Source: Tolypeutes matacus
Taxonomy: Eukaryota; Chordata; Mammalia; Cingulata; Chlamyphoridae
NCBI GenBank assembly: GCA_026826555.1
Contig: JAKSZT010053836.1
Location: 7,171,084 to 7,235,083 of the forward strand
Direction: 5' to 3'
DNA: 64,000 nucleotides
Part shown: positions 47,645-60,374 of the stretch, in pieces
How positions within the stretch are numbered: the stretch's first letter is position 1
Layout of the letters: every line of letters begins with the position of its first letter
Notes under the pieces: model-generated
The model's input: the letters and a program-made list of their open reading frames with translations, nothing else
Told to the model about the DNA's origin: nothing
The model's database searches: none
Made by a program: the position numbers and the translations under genes

Positions 47645-48065
47645 ATTTTAATTTCAATTTCTGTGATAAAATACACGTAGCATAAAACTTAACATTTCAA
47701 CATTTTAAAGTGTACGATTCAGTGGCATTAAGCATGTTCACAAAGTTGTGCAACCATCACCACAACCGAACCCCAAAACCTCTTCATCACACCAAACGGA
47801 AACTCTGCACCCACGCAGTCATTCCCCTTTCCCACCTCCCCCCAGGTCCTGGCAGCCACAGATTAACCTGTTCTGCATATTTCATATAAATGGCTACTTT
47901 ATGCAACCTGTGGCCTTTTGTGCCTGGCCTCTTTCACTTAGCATAAAGTTTTCAAGGTTTGTCCACATTGTAGCCTGCAGCAACACTCCATTCCTTTTAG
48001 TGGCTGAATGTTATTCCGTCTTATGGATGAACCATGTCTTCTTTATCCATTCATAACTGATGAGG
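47645..48065 (-). mobile_element. Old L1 3' end (sense to AFAP1L2)
   Basis: Reverse-oriented L1M-like tail (TTTAAAGTGTACGATTCAGT through TGGCTGAATGTTATTCC). One of the few L1 pieces in the same orientation as the host gene. Confidence 0.75.
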
Positions 48066-48242
48066 ATGTGTTTTTATATCCCCTCTGCCAGGTGCTTCTG
48101 CACAGACACGGCAGGTTCCTGTGTCCCGACACCAGTTTGTCATGCTTTGAAGACATCTTCCTGCTGACTTTAAAAGGCATATCTTGCTATAAGTAACTCT
48201 AACATATGACGACTCGGGTACACACATGTAAAAAAGATAAAG

Positions 48243-48375
48243 CAGTGGTTCTCAGCCCCACCCTTACATTGGAATCACCTGGGGAGAGTAACAATATCCC
48301 AATACCTGGGTCTACCCCAGATAAATTAAGGTATGATTATTTGCTTTATGAAGAGTCTTTTTACTTTATAAAATT
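48243..48375 (+). mobile_element. hAT-Charlie MITE fragment (MER5/MER58-like)
   Basis: CAGTGGTTCTCAGCCCCACC then GGAATCACCTGGGGAGAGTA and CCTGGGTCTACCCCAGA. The right end is lost. Confidence 0.8.
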
Positions 48376-50654
48376 ATAAGAATCTTTAAAAATAAACTTC
48401 CATAGTGCTTCTATATGACATTCTGATTTTACACAGAGAACTTTCTGGATTCATGCCTGTGACATAATGTCAGGTACCCTTGAAAATACCTTTTTTATCC
48501 CCCTAAAGTCATTTCCCTTTGGACAGTAAGGGTGTGGAAGGCAAGGACCTAGATGTCTATAGAGTTACAGATCACTGTTGGATATGGCAGTTCTTTTACT
48601 TAAACAACTGGAAGCTCTTAACACTGACAATCAGCACCCAAAAAGATTCACAGACCACCAGCCTGCAGGCTGTATTGATCGCACCAGCTTGGACCCCAGG
48701 GAACTGAGCCAGAAATGTAAATAACTTCCTCTAGCAGACAGACTCCAGGCATTTCTCTTTATCTCCATCCCGGATGGGAGATGAAGGGCTGCTTCACTTG
48801 CTAGCACTGTAAATGCTGCTCCCTGCTAAGGCCGACCTTCAAGGGTCATCATCTCCCCATCACTTTTGCAAGACCTGCTTTTTCTCACCTATCTGTGAGT
48901 CTCATCACAGAAAACTCAAACAGTCGCTCTCTGCATTCCCAGATTAGCTGTGAGGGGCTGAGGAGACTCCGCAGATGCTTTGCTGTGGCTCGCACTACTG
49001 GAAAAACAACTTGAATTGTTCACTGCTGACCTCTCAAATGGAACAAACCTCCCCCAACTGCAGAATTCCAACCCCAGCTAGGGAGCCAGCTGGAACTGGA
49101 GCTCCTCTGATAGAGTCTTTTGGAAATTCACACGGTAAAAGCTGAGGACATCAAACCAACAGTGCAGAAGCGGCCTGAGGCCTGCCAAGGGCCACCTCCA
49201 ACACTCTGCCTCTGACTGCCCAGGAGCACTCCCGGTCTGTGCTCAGCACAGGGCTACCCTTGACAGTTCACCTCCCTTAACTGTTCTCTATCAGTAAGTC
49301 CTTTATCCCCAGTGACAGTGAAAGATCAGTGTAGGGACCACATCTTCTAGTTTGGTTTCCCCCACCATGCCTGCTCAAAGTGGGTGCTTGGAAAACATCT
49401 GCTGAATATAGGCTTCGAGACAAACACACACAGAGACACACAGAGCTTAAGGAAAGGCCCTCTGGAATTGTTTCCTACTGAAAGGGTCTGTGCTGGTCAG
49501 TCAAGGAGCCCTGGCAAAGGACTCGTCCATCCCTGGTGACAATTCCAGTCTCCAACTAGGCCAGTTACCATCTCTGGAATAACTCCCTGTGTCAGGTCCT
49601 GGCAGCTGTTGGGGCTGGGGAGGACGGAAGGCATCTCACTCCTGATGATGCTCCGGGGGAACATTCTCAAGGGGTGGGTACTGGTGGAATGACATGGGAC
49701 TGCTCCCCTCAGGACCTCGGGTGCAAGGAGCCTGGCCCCCAGGGCACTCCAGCAGTTCTGGGCAGGAGGACAGGGGTGAGATTCCAGGTTCTAGCAGTCA
49801 CGAGGGTCCAGATCAGACAAAGAGGCTTTGGGGGCCAGGAGGCCTTTGTGTCCCCAGCCCAGTTAGCACCTTCCCTAAATGCAATTTGCCAGATGAGCGG
49901 CTGCATCATCTGGCAAATGGAGGCCAGTTGGGAGGTGCGAAGCATCAGCTGGGTGGCTCTTTGCCTGGCAAACCACATGACAGACACAAACAATTCCAGA
50001 CTGAGAACAAGAGGCTGGTGGGAATCACGCAAGTCCACATTTGAAGTTTGAGAAATACTGTGCCTGATAGGGGAAAAAAAAAAAAAAAAGCTGGAAAATA
50101 TTAATAGTGGTTATCTCCTCCATGAAGGGGTTATGGGGAACTTCTCATTCCTTCTTTAAACTCATCCCCATTTCTTGACACAGAAAGCAATGAGTTATTA
50201 CAAGAAGAAAAGAAACTGCTGCAGTGGCCAATACGCTCTCAGTTTTGGCTGCAAATTTAGGCTTGTCCCTGTTCATTTGGTATTTGTATTAGAGAAAAAG
50301 AACACAAATAAAAGATGTGTGTGTGGGGGGAATCACAGTCCAGTCCAGATTTCCCTGGTTTCTTTACAGCATTTGGCAAAAGTAATGAGATGTAAGTGGA
50401 TTGACATGCTGTTGGGGGGCCTCTGCACCCCGCCCAGGCCCGTCTCCAAGGAGGTGGGACGAGCTCCAGCAATCTAAATGCCACCACCCTCACCCTTAGA
50501 GTCAGTCACAGCAGGACAGGGGTGGTGGGGGTGGGGTTGCTGGGGCAGGCAGGCACAGGAGGCTGCCCCCCAGCCTGATTAGGTGCCCACTGGGTCATAC
50601 CAGCAAGAGCCCTTCCTTGGAAATTCAGGCTCCTGATTCAAACTGCCTACATCA

Positions 50655-50840
50655 TAGTTTCAAGTCTTGGTTCTGTCTTGGCTTCACCACTTACTACCTC
50701 TGCAGCCTTGGGGTGCTTATTAACCTCTCTGCTTCAATGTCCCCATCTTATACACGCGAGGGAGTGATAGTACGACTTCATGGGATTGAAGATTACAAAG
50801 CAATCCCATAAAGTGCTTATGCTACGTTAAATGTTAGCTG
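50655..50840 (+). mobile_element. MIR SINE
   Basis: TTCAAGTCTTGGTTCTGTC, TTCACCACTTACTACC and AAAGTGCTTATGCTACG. Confidence 0.75.
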
Positions 50841-50940
50841 TAAATAAAATCTCAATTCTTTCTGAGATGGATAGAGAAAACCCTTCATCTACTTTAAACA
50901 TACATTATAACGTTAATAGGACAGCTTCAAAAAGCTACTG

Positions 50941-51042
50941 CAGGGGGGAGGATGTGGCTCAAATGGTTGGGCGTCCGTCTACCATATGAAGGGACCCGGG
51001 TTCGATCCCTGGGACCTCCCGGTTAAAAAAAAAAAAAAAAAA
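50941..51042 (+). mobile_element. DAS-type SINE with target duplication
   Basis: Head GATGTGGCTCAAATGG, B box GGTTCGATCCC, A-tail of about 20 nt. Flanked by aaaaagctactg at 50929-50940 and 51043-51054. The repeat boundary inside the A-tail is ambiguous. Confidence 0.93.
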
Positions 51043-51899
51043 AAAAAGCTACTGGAAACATCCCTTGCAGGGAACCACCTTCACAGAAACACGCACCCCA
51101 CCCCAGGGTCCCACAAGCTAAAGCAGACACCAAAAACACACAGGTAGAACAAGAGTCAGCACCAGGCCGTGATTCGACAGGTGGCTCCCAGGTCCCTTCC
51201 CTTCCCCTCCTCCCTTCCTGTCTACTCCCCACCCGCCATCTGCCTGCCTGCCAAGTCAGCACAGAGACGTTCCCTTGGGCAAAGAATCCAACAGCATTAA
51301 AAACATTGCCTCGGAAGGGACAATCCATGAGTGTATGTAGTGGAAGTGTGTTGCTTTTCCCCCTTTCACAGCATCCATACCCCTTCTTGTAATGGCACCT
51401 GATTTTCCTTTGGAACAATCTCCTTATCCCACTGTCAGATTTTGTGGTTTGGATGGGACTAGAACGGCTCTCCCTGACTCCCATAGGGCAGCCACATGAC
51501 TTTGGGCCTAGCCAATCAGAGCATTTCATTCCTCCAGCTACAGTGATTGGCTTGGAGATGGACTGGTGACCAGAGCCGAGCCAATGAGCATCAGACGTGG
51601 GGCAATTCCTGCAACTACTAGGAAGTAGGAACCTGTTTCCTCAGGCTTCTGAGCTGCTAAAATGTCAGCCTGAGGCTGCTGTGGCCATTTCTGGGAACAG
51701 CCTAACTGAGAAAGGAAAGCGGTGCCTGGAGATTCCTTACAGTATCATTTCAGCACTCTGGGTCCAACCATGACTCATACTACCTCTTCCCTTAGACCAC
51801 CTGGTGAGGTGTGGCCACGGCATCCCTTTTTTGTTTGTTTAATCCATATGGTTCTAGGTTTCCTTTACTTGCAAACCAAGAGTGTACCACCATAGCACA

Positions 51900-52110
51900 T
51901 ATTTGACCCTGGAATCTGGGCCAGGCCCTCTGCATAAACTATTTTAGTTCATTCTGTGAGGTTGGCATTATCATCCCTATTTCACGGAGTGGGGATCTGA
52001 GGCCAAAGGAGACCCCCTGGTTCCACCAAGGTAAATGCCAGGGCTCAGAATCAATCCAGGTCGTTCTGACCCCAAGCCCAGAGTTTATTCCATTAATCAG
52101 AATATACCTT
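51900..52110 (-). mobile_element. MIR SINE
   Basis: ATCATCCCTATTTCACGGAG, GGGCTCAGAATCAATCCAGG in reverse orientation. Confidence 0.6.
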
Positions 52111-53740
52111 ACATTGTAAAGATTTACTTATTAGGAGCTAACGCTAACAGAGTGGAATTTTCGAGAACATTCTAATGAAAGCAAAGTGTGGGAAAGGATC
52201 CAGGAAAAAGAAAAAAAACACCTTGAGAAGCCTGGAATACAATGTCACCAAGGCCTGGTTTGGAGGCTGAAGACAAGCAGGCAAAGGGCAATGAAGACAA
52301 ATTTCTGCCGACCTTAGGATTAAGAGGAGTGGAAATTGAAGGGGAAATTCCAAAGGTCTAGTAGAAGGGGAACAGGGCCATGACATCTCTGGAAATGGAA
52401 AGAGCTGAACAAAGACCTTTACTTATTCCAGTGAGAGCTGACGGATTACAAGGCAGTCAAGCCCTCCCGGGCCGCCTGCATGGGAGGACCATGGAAGAAA
52501 CAAGGGTGGGAACTGCAACTCTCAGCGCATGGAGCAAAACAACTGCAGGGAGCGTTCTATCCCTAAACCTCCACACCTTACTTCCCAGTGCCAGGGGTCA
52601 GAACCCAGAGGACTAAACAGCTGATGAAATGAATGCAACATGACTAAGTTATGGGAGAATGCAAGAAAAGGGGCTGCCTGCAATGATCTTGTATTAGGAA
52701 GAGTGGAGAAGCAAATGTCCCCATGCAATGGAGTAATTTTATCAAGCAGGAGGTTCTGAATGGCTGTCTAGCTTAGACTAATCTTGCTTCTGCTGATCCT
52801 AACACCTCCTGTGCTAGTGGACAAAATCTGATAATTGGGTGAAGACCCTGTGTGTGATCCCTTTATGTGAAAGGCTTCAACTTGAAATCAGTCCCTTTAG
52901 CAGCCTTGTAGAAGTTAGAATCAATAATAAATGGAAATAAATTATTTTTATCTACTGAGCATTCTTTCCTATTTTTGGTAAGGGAAGGACTTTTCCCCAT
53001 GGTTCGGATTTGGGCTGACCCCACTTTAGCCATAGGAGGTGGGCATGTGGCTGAGGTCTGACCAGTGATGGGTTCAAGCAAGGCTGAAGTCTTCCCTGGG
53101 ATTTGCTGTCCAGGCTTTGGAAGAAAGAGGTCTTTCTTCTCTTTGGATTTCAAACTGTAAGAATATATACTTCCTTTTCTTGTCTGAAAAGGAAGCAGTG
53201 CTCAGAGGGGGAGCAAAGCTGATAGCTACAGAAAGAGACAAAGCTTTAACCACATGGCCAGAGCCCCTAGACCCAGCCATGCCTGCTGCTAGCATGCACT
53301 TGCCAACTACACGGACCAAATAACTTCACTCTTTCACATAAACTGGTTTTTAATCACGGATGACGAAAGGGTACTTATTAGTATAGAAGTGAAATTTGAA
53401 CAAATGGTAGCTCCATGAAAACCACATCCTTTTAAAGGCATGCCTCAATTTCTCAAAGCCATAAAATGGCCCAACAACAATCTTAATTTCCTATTCCCTT
53501 AGAAAGGTTCAAGTATAAGCCCACAGGGCAGATACATTTTCTAGGATGAACCACATGGTACCCAAACCACCAGAAAAACTGCTAATTGCCAAAAAAGAAA
53601 CACTGAGGGGTCTGACTGTGATGGATCCTGTTTGAACCTCCCCCATGAGCCCATGTCCTCTCTCTCTCTTCTGACTGGGACCCACGTCCTCGGGCTGCAC
53701 TCCACGGTCCCCAGTACAGGGCCTCACAGCTGTGGTTTTC

Positions 53741-54015
53741 ACACGGCGTTCATGACACTTTAGTGAGCTGCACTTAAGAAAATTCTATTAAAAATATGGT
53801 CTACAATGTGAACTGTGGTCTATGCTTAGTGGCAAAGCCCCAGGATGTGTATATCCATTGAAGGTGATGTGCCACACTAATGAAAGATGTTTATGTGAGA
53901 TGTTATGGGAGGTATGGGTGATGGTGATCATGGGAATCCCTGTAATTTTTGTGTAACATTTATGTAATGTAAGCATCTTTTAAAATATATATATATTTAA
54001 AAAAAAAAAAAAAAA
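53741..54015 (+). mobile_element. Probable L1 3' UTR with poly(A)
   Basis: A lineage-type L1 3' end is suggested by CTACAATGTGAACTGTGG and GTAACATTTATGTAATGT followed by an AT run and A15 at about 54001-54015. The family was not verified. Confidence 0.55.
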
Positions 54016-54273
54016 GAAGTGTTATAAAGGAAGAAAGCAGCCTCATTCAGGACAGGTCCACCAAAAAGTTCAGATAAGATCCATGAGAGGAGGAAATGGT
54101 ATTATGCCTAAAAAGTATGAATATTGATATTGTGATAAATTTGTCCAAATTCCAATTTGTGAGTAGAAGGCCCTTTTAAAATAAAAATACTACATCCTGA
54201 AAAAAAAAAAAAAAATATCAGAATGAGCTTTATCTCGTAAAGGAGCATACTGTTTCACAAAACCTTTGCTTCA

Positions 54274-54312
54274 GGTGTGTGTGTGTGTGTGTGTGTGTGT
54301 GTCTCTCTCTCT
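54274..54312. repeat. Compound (GT)n(CT)n microsatellite
   Basis: About 14 GT units followed by about 5 CT units. Confidence 0.95.
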
Positions 54313-54933
54313 GTCCTGGGATACAATGTAAAATACATTTCTTACAATGATACATAATCAGAATGTTTGAAAAATACTACAGATCCATGATCTTTTATCT
54401 TAAACCCTCCAAGGCAGAAAGGTTTTTGAAATTCAGTGTATTTCAGACTTTAAAAAAGGAACATGTAAATGTCCCTCCCTGAGCAGGGTCAGAGCAAACA
54501 TCCAGGAATAAAACACATTAATACATCTACAGCAAAATGTACAGATATTCATGTTAAGTGGGATAAAAAGACTAGAAATTACTTCACATCATTTCAGGTC
54601 AGGTTTCACCCAAATTACTTTGTGTCAACTTCAAAAAACAAACAAACAAACAAAACTTTTGGGCTTTGGGTTTTCTAAGTTTTATGACTTTGGAACTGTG
54701 GAGAAGGGATTCTCTGGATCTTTTTCCTCCTTCTTCCTCAAAATCGATCTCTCCCATTTTTTAAGGGCCTCATGAAGATGGCAAACCCACACTAGGCTTG
54801 AATTGGGATTAATGCAAAGTCACAAGGCCTAAGAAATTTGCAGGATGGTGGGCAGGAGGGTCTTTTAAGGACCTTCAAGTCAACTTGTTTTTGCTTCTTT
54901 GTGGAGGTAGCCTCAGTGATTGATGGTCTGAAA

Positions 54934-55142
54934 CAGGGGTTCTTAACCTTTTTTTGTTCCACAGACCCCTTTGCCAGTCAGGTGAAAACCATGGACTCCT
55001 TAGAATGTAGCAGCAGATAGATTTATGACATTCAACACCAGATATCAGAGACAATAAAGATAATACGTTGAGTTTTTTCAATTCAAGCTCATGGATCCCC
55101 TGAAATCCTGGGGTCCGTGGACCCCTGGGTTAAGAATCCCTA
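54934..55142 (+). mobile_element. hAT-like MITE with inverted ends and 8-bp target duplication
   Basis: Left end CAGGGGTTCTTAACC, right end TTAAGAATCCCTA (inverted complement TAGGGATTCTTAA). Flanks gtctgaaa (54926-54933) and gtctaaaa (55143-55150) differ at one base. The interior has GACCCCT-type sequences near both ends. Family name not assigned. Confidence 0.85.
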
Positions 55143-57059
55143 GTCTAAAATGATACAATCCAATTCTGTGGCCACTTGCCACTTCTGTTATAGACTTAGT
55201 ATTTTGAAAGTACAAAAATGCCATCCCTCTGATTAAAACAAAACGAAATGTTCAGAGAACATGTTCAGAAGAAAGGGACCTGACCAAAGTCGCTCAGTTT
55301 GTAGAAAACCCAAATTTCCTATTTCTCTGTCCAAGGCTCTTTATACCTAAATTTAAGTAGTTCTGTATCCTAGAGAACAAAGGAAAGAGCAAGAGTCATT
55401 CTTTAATGAGAATTCCACAGGACAGGGAGAAAGGCTTGGAAGAGGCAGAAGATGTTTAAACATGCTAGTCACGATTTACCAAGGTGAGCAGGGGCTAGAA
55501 AAGAAAAGTTCTCTCCTTGGGAAAACATCAGTGACCTGGATGAAAGATTTGGCTACCCGGTGGAGGCTGCGTTTTGTTGACATGAACAAGAGCCAGTTAT
55601 TCATCCCAGAAATATTCTAAATTAAACCCTTGAAGCCCTCTTATATAAACAACATAAAGGTATCACAGATTTTTAGTTGGATCAGTTTTTGTTTAATGTT
55701 TCAGCCAAAATTTGTGAAAAGAAACTGCTGATGTACAATTTCAGACTCTTCCAGTGCAATTCATTTTTTGGGGGATGGGGGTAGAGGTGGGTGGGGACAT
55801 TTGAAGTTTGCTTTTAGTTCCTTATTCTAATCTTTCTTTCCCTTCCTGGCCAATCTCAAAGGGACCCCTTTAAAGCACATTCTTACCCTGCCCTGCCTTT
55901 TCTCGGCTCCAGTTTCTCAGATTTTGTGGCCTTTAGCCTCAAACACCCTGAAATTATCTTTAGCCACTTTTTCTCTGATGTAACCAAGTTCTCTAATGCA
56001 ACCCTCACACATGCCCACCCATCTCTGAACTGTTATTTCCTTGGCCCTCAAACCAGGCTTTAACAGCACCCCAAGGCATGATCGGTTTAGCCCACCAACG
56101 TGTCCCCAATCTCACAGCAGCCGGGTCTACCCCTAACAATTGTGCAACAAGTATTTCCTGGGTCCTGACTGTACATCCAGTCAGCCATTTAAAGATTTAG
56201 TGAACAACTACTCTCTGCCAGGGTCATACTAAGTAATGGGGGAAGAAAATCAGGCAAATCCTTATTTCCCTGTTTCTAATTTACATGTATTCCCCGAAAT
56301 CATGAAACCAAAATGCACGCTGCAATTCTGTTTGCATGATGTAGTAGTGTTATTGTTTTTTTTATCATGCCCTGCCCACCCCAAAAGTGCTACTAAATTG
56401 AGGATGCTTCCTATAATCAGTGACATTTTAGAATCAATCATTCCTCAATTAGTTCCTCTCCTTCCAACTGTGTTTGTTTTCCACTCCCTCATAAGGGACT
56501 ATTTGCAGCATGTTCAGTTTCATTCAACTACAGGTTTTTTAAAAGTGTTTTTCAAGTCCCTTAAATGCTAAAATTACATCTGCCTAAAACCTCAAACCAG
56601 CCTCACTTTGGGTAGCCCCTCGGGCACCTGGCTGGGCACACAAGCCTTGTGCGGAGTTCACAGGGTTGAGTGATGAAGGCATCAGTGAGGAATCACCCAA
56701 GGCTCAGTAAATTCCACTTGAAACTGGTCATCTGGGACTCCAAGTAGCATCCCTGGAACAATCCTCATTCTGAATTCCAAACTTGGTTCAGGAGTTACTC
56801 CCTTAGAAGTGAGCCTGAATTAGAAAACCCTGGGAATAAAGGCTCCTCCTTTTGCCTTGCCATTGTTCTGTATGCAGTTTGGCACAAAGTGGCAGATAGC
56901 AAAAATGCAATGAACTCGAAATTCAAGAACAAGGATTAACAGATTAAATGATGAGTGATTTTCCACTGAAACTTGAATTATGAAGATAAAGTTACGGTTA
57001 AATAAATAATACAAGGCTATTAATAGTAATCAAGTAAAAAAAGAAGAAACTGTTTTTAT

Positions 57060-57240
57060 TAATAATAAGGTCAGCCAAATGACTGGCAAAGGTTATCTCA
57101 CTGAGTTCTTACAATAAACCTAGGGGACAGATATAATCATCCCTGTTTAGCGATGAACAGACTCAGGCAAGTTAAATAACTTCCCAAAGTCACACAGTAA
57201 GTCTGGATCTGAAGTCAAATCACCCCTCATCTTGCCTCCC
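57060..57240 (-). mobile_element. MIR SINE
   Basis: ATCATCCCTGTTTAGCGATG, AAAGTCACACAGTAAGTC and GATCTGAAGTCAAATCACCC in reverse. Confidence 0.8.
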
Positions 57241-57639
57241 TTGCAATTTCTTCTTTCAAGTTCTAATAGTAAAACATGGGGGAAATGGCAGTTATTTGAA
57301 TGTAGAGCCTAGCAGGGATGGCATGTTTAAGGGAATATTGTTTGCCTACATTTGTATTTAAATACAGGAGAACTCTGCTAGTCCACCTCGACCCTGCTTG
57401 TTAGAGCAAGGGCCACTGACCAATTCTTGTGCTCTCAGAAGAGTAAAACAGTAAAAGAGAACAGTAAAAGACTCAGGGAATACGGGTAACTTAAAACAGT
57501 TTTCTAGTATGAGACATGGAGTCATTCAAACACTTGACAATTTACTAATAAATCTTGCACAGTAATTATTTTGCTAATGGAATATTTGTTAAGTATGGGC
57601 AGCCAAATTGCAAAACCCATCAACTTTACTACTAGGTTC

Positions 57640-57653
57640 AAAATGACTTTTGG
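57640..57653. repeat. Left target-site duplication of the 57.6-kb L1
   Basis: Sequence aaaatgacttttgg, directly before the first L1 base. Confidence 0.9.
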
Positions 57654-59019
57654 GGCAGCCAACTCAATGGAAGAAAATATTTGGCAATCACATATCCAAT
57701 AAGTGTTTAATATCGATGACATACAAAGAGATCATACAACTCAACAATAAAAAGACAAACTACTCAATTAAAAAATGGGCAAGACTTGAAAGGACAATTG
57801 TTCAAAGAAGAAATACAAATGGCAAAAAAAAAAAAAAACATAAAAAAATGTTCAACATCACTAGTGATTCGGGAAATGCAAATCAAAACTACAATGAGAT
57901 ATCATTTCATACCTATTAGACTGGCTGCTATTAAAAGTTGGAAAACTGTAAATGTTGAAGAGGATGTGGAGAGATAGGAATGCTTATTCACTTTTGGTCT
58001 TTGGAATGCAGAATGGTACAGCCACTGTGCAGGACTGTTTGGCAGTTCCTAAGGAAATTGTATATAGACTTGCCATGTGACCCGGCAATACCATTACTAG
58101 GTATATATCCAGAAGAACTGAGAGCAAAGACACAAACTGACATCTGCACACCGATATTCATAGCCATGTTATTCATGATTGTCAAAAGTTGGAAACAACC
58201 CAGGTGTCCATCAACTGATGAAGGACAAACAAGGAAGGAATATTATGCAGTGGTAAGAAGAAATGAAGTCATGAAGCATATGACAACATGGATGAACCTG
58301 GAGGACATTATGTTGAATGAAGCTAGCACAGAAGGACAAATACTGTATGATTGTGCTATTATGAAATAAATATATTGTGTAAACTCCTGGAGTTAATTAG
58401 AATAGAGGTTACCAGAAAATAGAAGGAGGATAGAGAATTAAGCTGAGGCTTAATCTGTGCAGAATTGGTAAAAAGGTTGTGTGTAAATCTTTGGAAATGA
58501 ATAGAAATGGTGAAAGCATATCATGGTGTTTGTAACTAGCAGTGCTATTGTATGGACAGTGGTTGAAAAGGAAAGTCTAAGGTCATGCATATTACTAAAA
58601 GGAAAGCTAAAAACTGTAACATGGTACTGTATGAGATAGTAAAACCTCATGTAAAACATGAATATGGGTGATATTGCATATATAAGACTGTTTTTACAAA
58701 ATATAAATACAAATATACTGGAGAGAAGGAAAACGAATAGCAGCTATGTATGGCAGGGGAGGCACAGAGAGATTGAGAGGTGATGAGTTTTGTTTGTTGT
58801 TATTGGAATAATGAAAGTGCTCTGGGAGTGACTGAGGTAATGAATGCACAAACACGTGATTACACTGAATACCACTGATTGTGCTCTTTGGATGCTTTAT
58901 TACTATGTATCAATAAAATTGAAAAAATTGAAAAAAATCAGACATTAGTAAAATTATACACACACACACACACACACATATACATATAAACAAATAAAAT
59001 GTCCCACTTATGGCTTAAA
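57654..59019 (+). mobile_element. 5'-truncated L1 with 14-bp target duplication and apparent 3' transduction
   Basis: Begins in distal ORF2 (GGCAGCCAACTCAATGG), includes a stretch coding for PCDPAIPLLGIYPEE near 58074, and has a long 3' UTR ending CAATAAAATTGAAAAA at about 58910. Another roughly 80-90 bp follow, with an AC microsatellite and a second AATAAA (58993-58998), before a short A-run. Exact direct repeats aaaatgacttttgg at 57640-57653 and 59020-59033 enclose the whole block. Confidence 0.9.
58957..58981. repeat. (AC)n microsatellite
   Basis: About 11 AC units inside the segment between the two poly(A) signals of the 57.6-kb L1 insertion. Confidence 0.95.
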
Positions 59020-59033
59020 AAAATGACTTTTGG
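59020..59033. repeat. Right target-site duplication of the 57.6-kb L1
   Basis: Perfect copy of the 14-mer after the terminal A-run. Confidence 0.9.
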
Positions 59034-59499
59034 TTTCAAAAAGACTAAATGCCTTCTAATAAAGTAACTTAATTTTTAAAAAACTACCGTTTAAACATAC
59101 ATTGTGAGCCCCATGTGTAAACATGCCTTACACTTCTCAACATAGCAATTAAGAGCTGAAATGTGGCAGAAAGGAGGCTGAATGAGCAACCATGGACGAA
59201 CACTACTGGTGGTATTTACCCAGGTCATCTGGAAGTGAACACAATTTCCCCAGCTTCCTGGACAGCAGTCTGCTCAATCAAAGTGGGTTCATGGAGAGAG
59301 TTATACCTGTTGGTGGAAAGGTAAAGGAAGGCGGTAGACCGGCAAATGATGTTTTAATCAAAGCCTTCCTCTGACTACTAGAAACAGTTTTCAAACAAGT
59401 CATCAGTGGACTTAGTGTAGACCAGGTTAATGAAACGCAGATGGATCTTCTTGCACTATAACAACATGTCTTATCTATCTTTTCTTTCATTCATTTAAA

Positions 59500-60077
59500 A
59501 AAGGGTACAGGCTTGGTGGTTCCTCAGAAAGACATAGAACGACCACATGAACGGGCAATTCTACTCCTAGCTATAGACCCAAAAGAATTGAAAACAGGGA
59601 CTTCAGACAGATACTTGCACATGAATGTTCACAGCAGTATTATTCACAATAACCAAAAGCGGAAACAACCCAAGTGCCCTTCAGCAGATGAATGGATAAA
59701 AATGTGATATATACAAAGCAATATTATTCAATCATAAAAATGAACGAACTTCTGATACATGTTATGACATGGATGAACCTTGAAAACATATTAAGTGAAA
59801 TACACCAAAGAAATATGGGAAAATAGTGTATGATTCCACTTACATGAAATATCTAGAATAGGCAAATTCATAGAAACAGAAAGTAGATTAGAGGTTACCA
59901 TGGGCTGGGAGGAGGGAGGAATGAGGAATTTTTGCTTAATGGGGATAGAGTTTCTGTTTTAGGTGACGGAAAATTTTGGAAATAGATAGGATGATGGTTG
60001 TACAACACTGTGAACATAAGAATGCCACTGAATCATGCCCCAAAATGGTTAAAATGGTAAAATTTGTTATATATTTT
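59500..60077 (+). mobile_element. Old L1 3' end, interrupted at its tail
   Basis: L1 blocks at about 59530-59700 (CCCAAAAGAATTGAAAAC, ACAATAACCAAAAGC) and GGATGATGGTTGTACAACAC near 59990. The tail AAATTTGTTATATATTTTT is broken at about 60077 and appears to resume near 60331 (GTTATATATATTTTACCAC). Confidence 0.8.
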
Positions 60078-60336
60078 TGAATTAAAATTTATTTTCATTG
60101 TGAGATATCTTTTTAAATCAATTTTATTGACACATATTAATAAAGCATGCAATTCATCCAAAGCGTACAATCAATAGTATTTGGTATAGTCATAGGACTG
60201 AACATTCATCACATCATTAGAGCATTTTCATAATAATAATAATAATAATAAACAAACAAGAAAATTCTTCACCTCTTGATCTATGCTTCCCCTGTTGTAC
60301 ATAGTGATATTTCTGGCTATTCTTGCACAATTATAT
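60078..60336 (-). mobile_element. L1 3' UTR fragment inserted in the older L1 tail
   Basis: On the minus strand it contains GGATGAATTGCATGCTTTATT and GTGTCAATAAAATTGATTT, similar to the 3' end of the 57.6-kb L1. Flanking sequences (TGTTATATAT on both sides) look like a target duplication. An (AAT)n run lies at 60231-60250. Confidence 0.7.
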
Positions 60337-60374
60337 GTTATATATATTTTACCACAATAAGAAATAATCTTTAT

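Noticed and set aside
51463..51830. Possible ancient LTR or DNA element (CCAATCAGAGCATTTC and AGTGATTGGCTT motifs)
   Set aside because: It resembles repeats I have seen in mammals, but I could not name the family or define the ends, so it is not listed as a feature.
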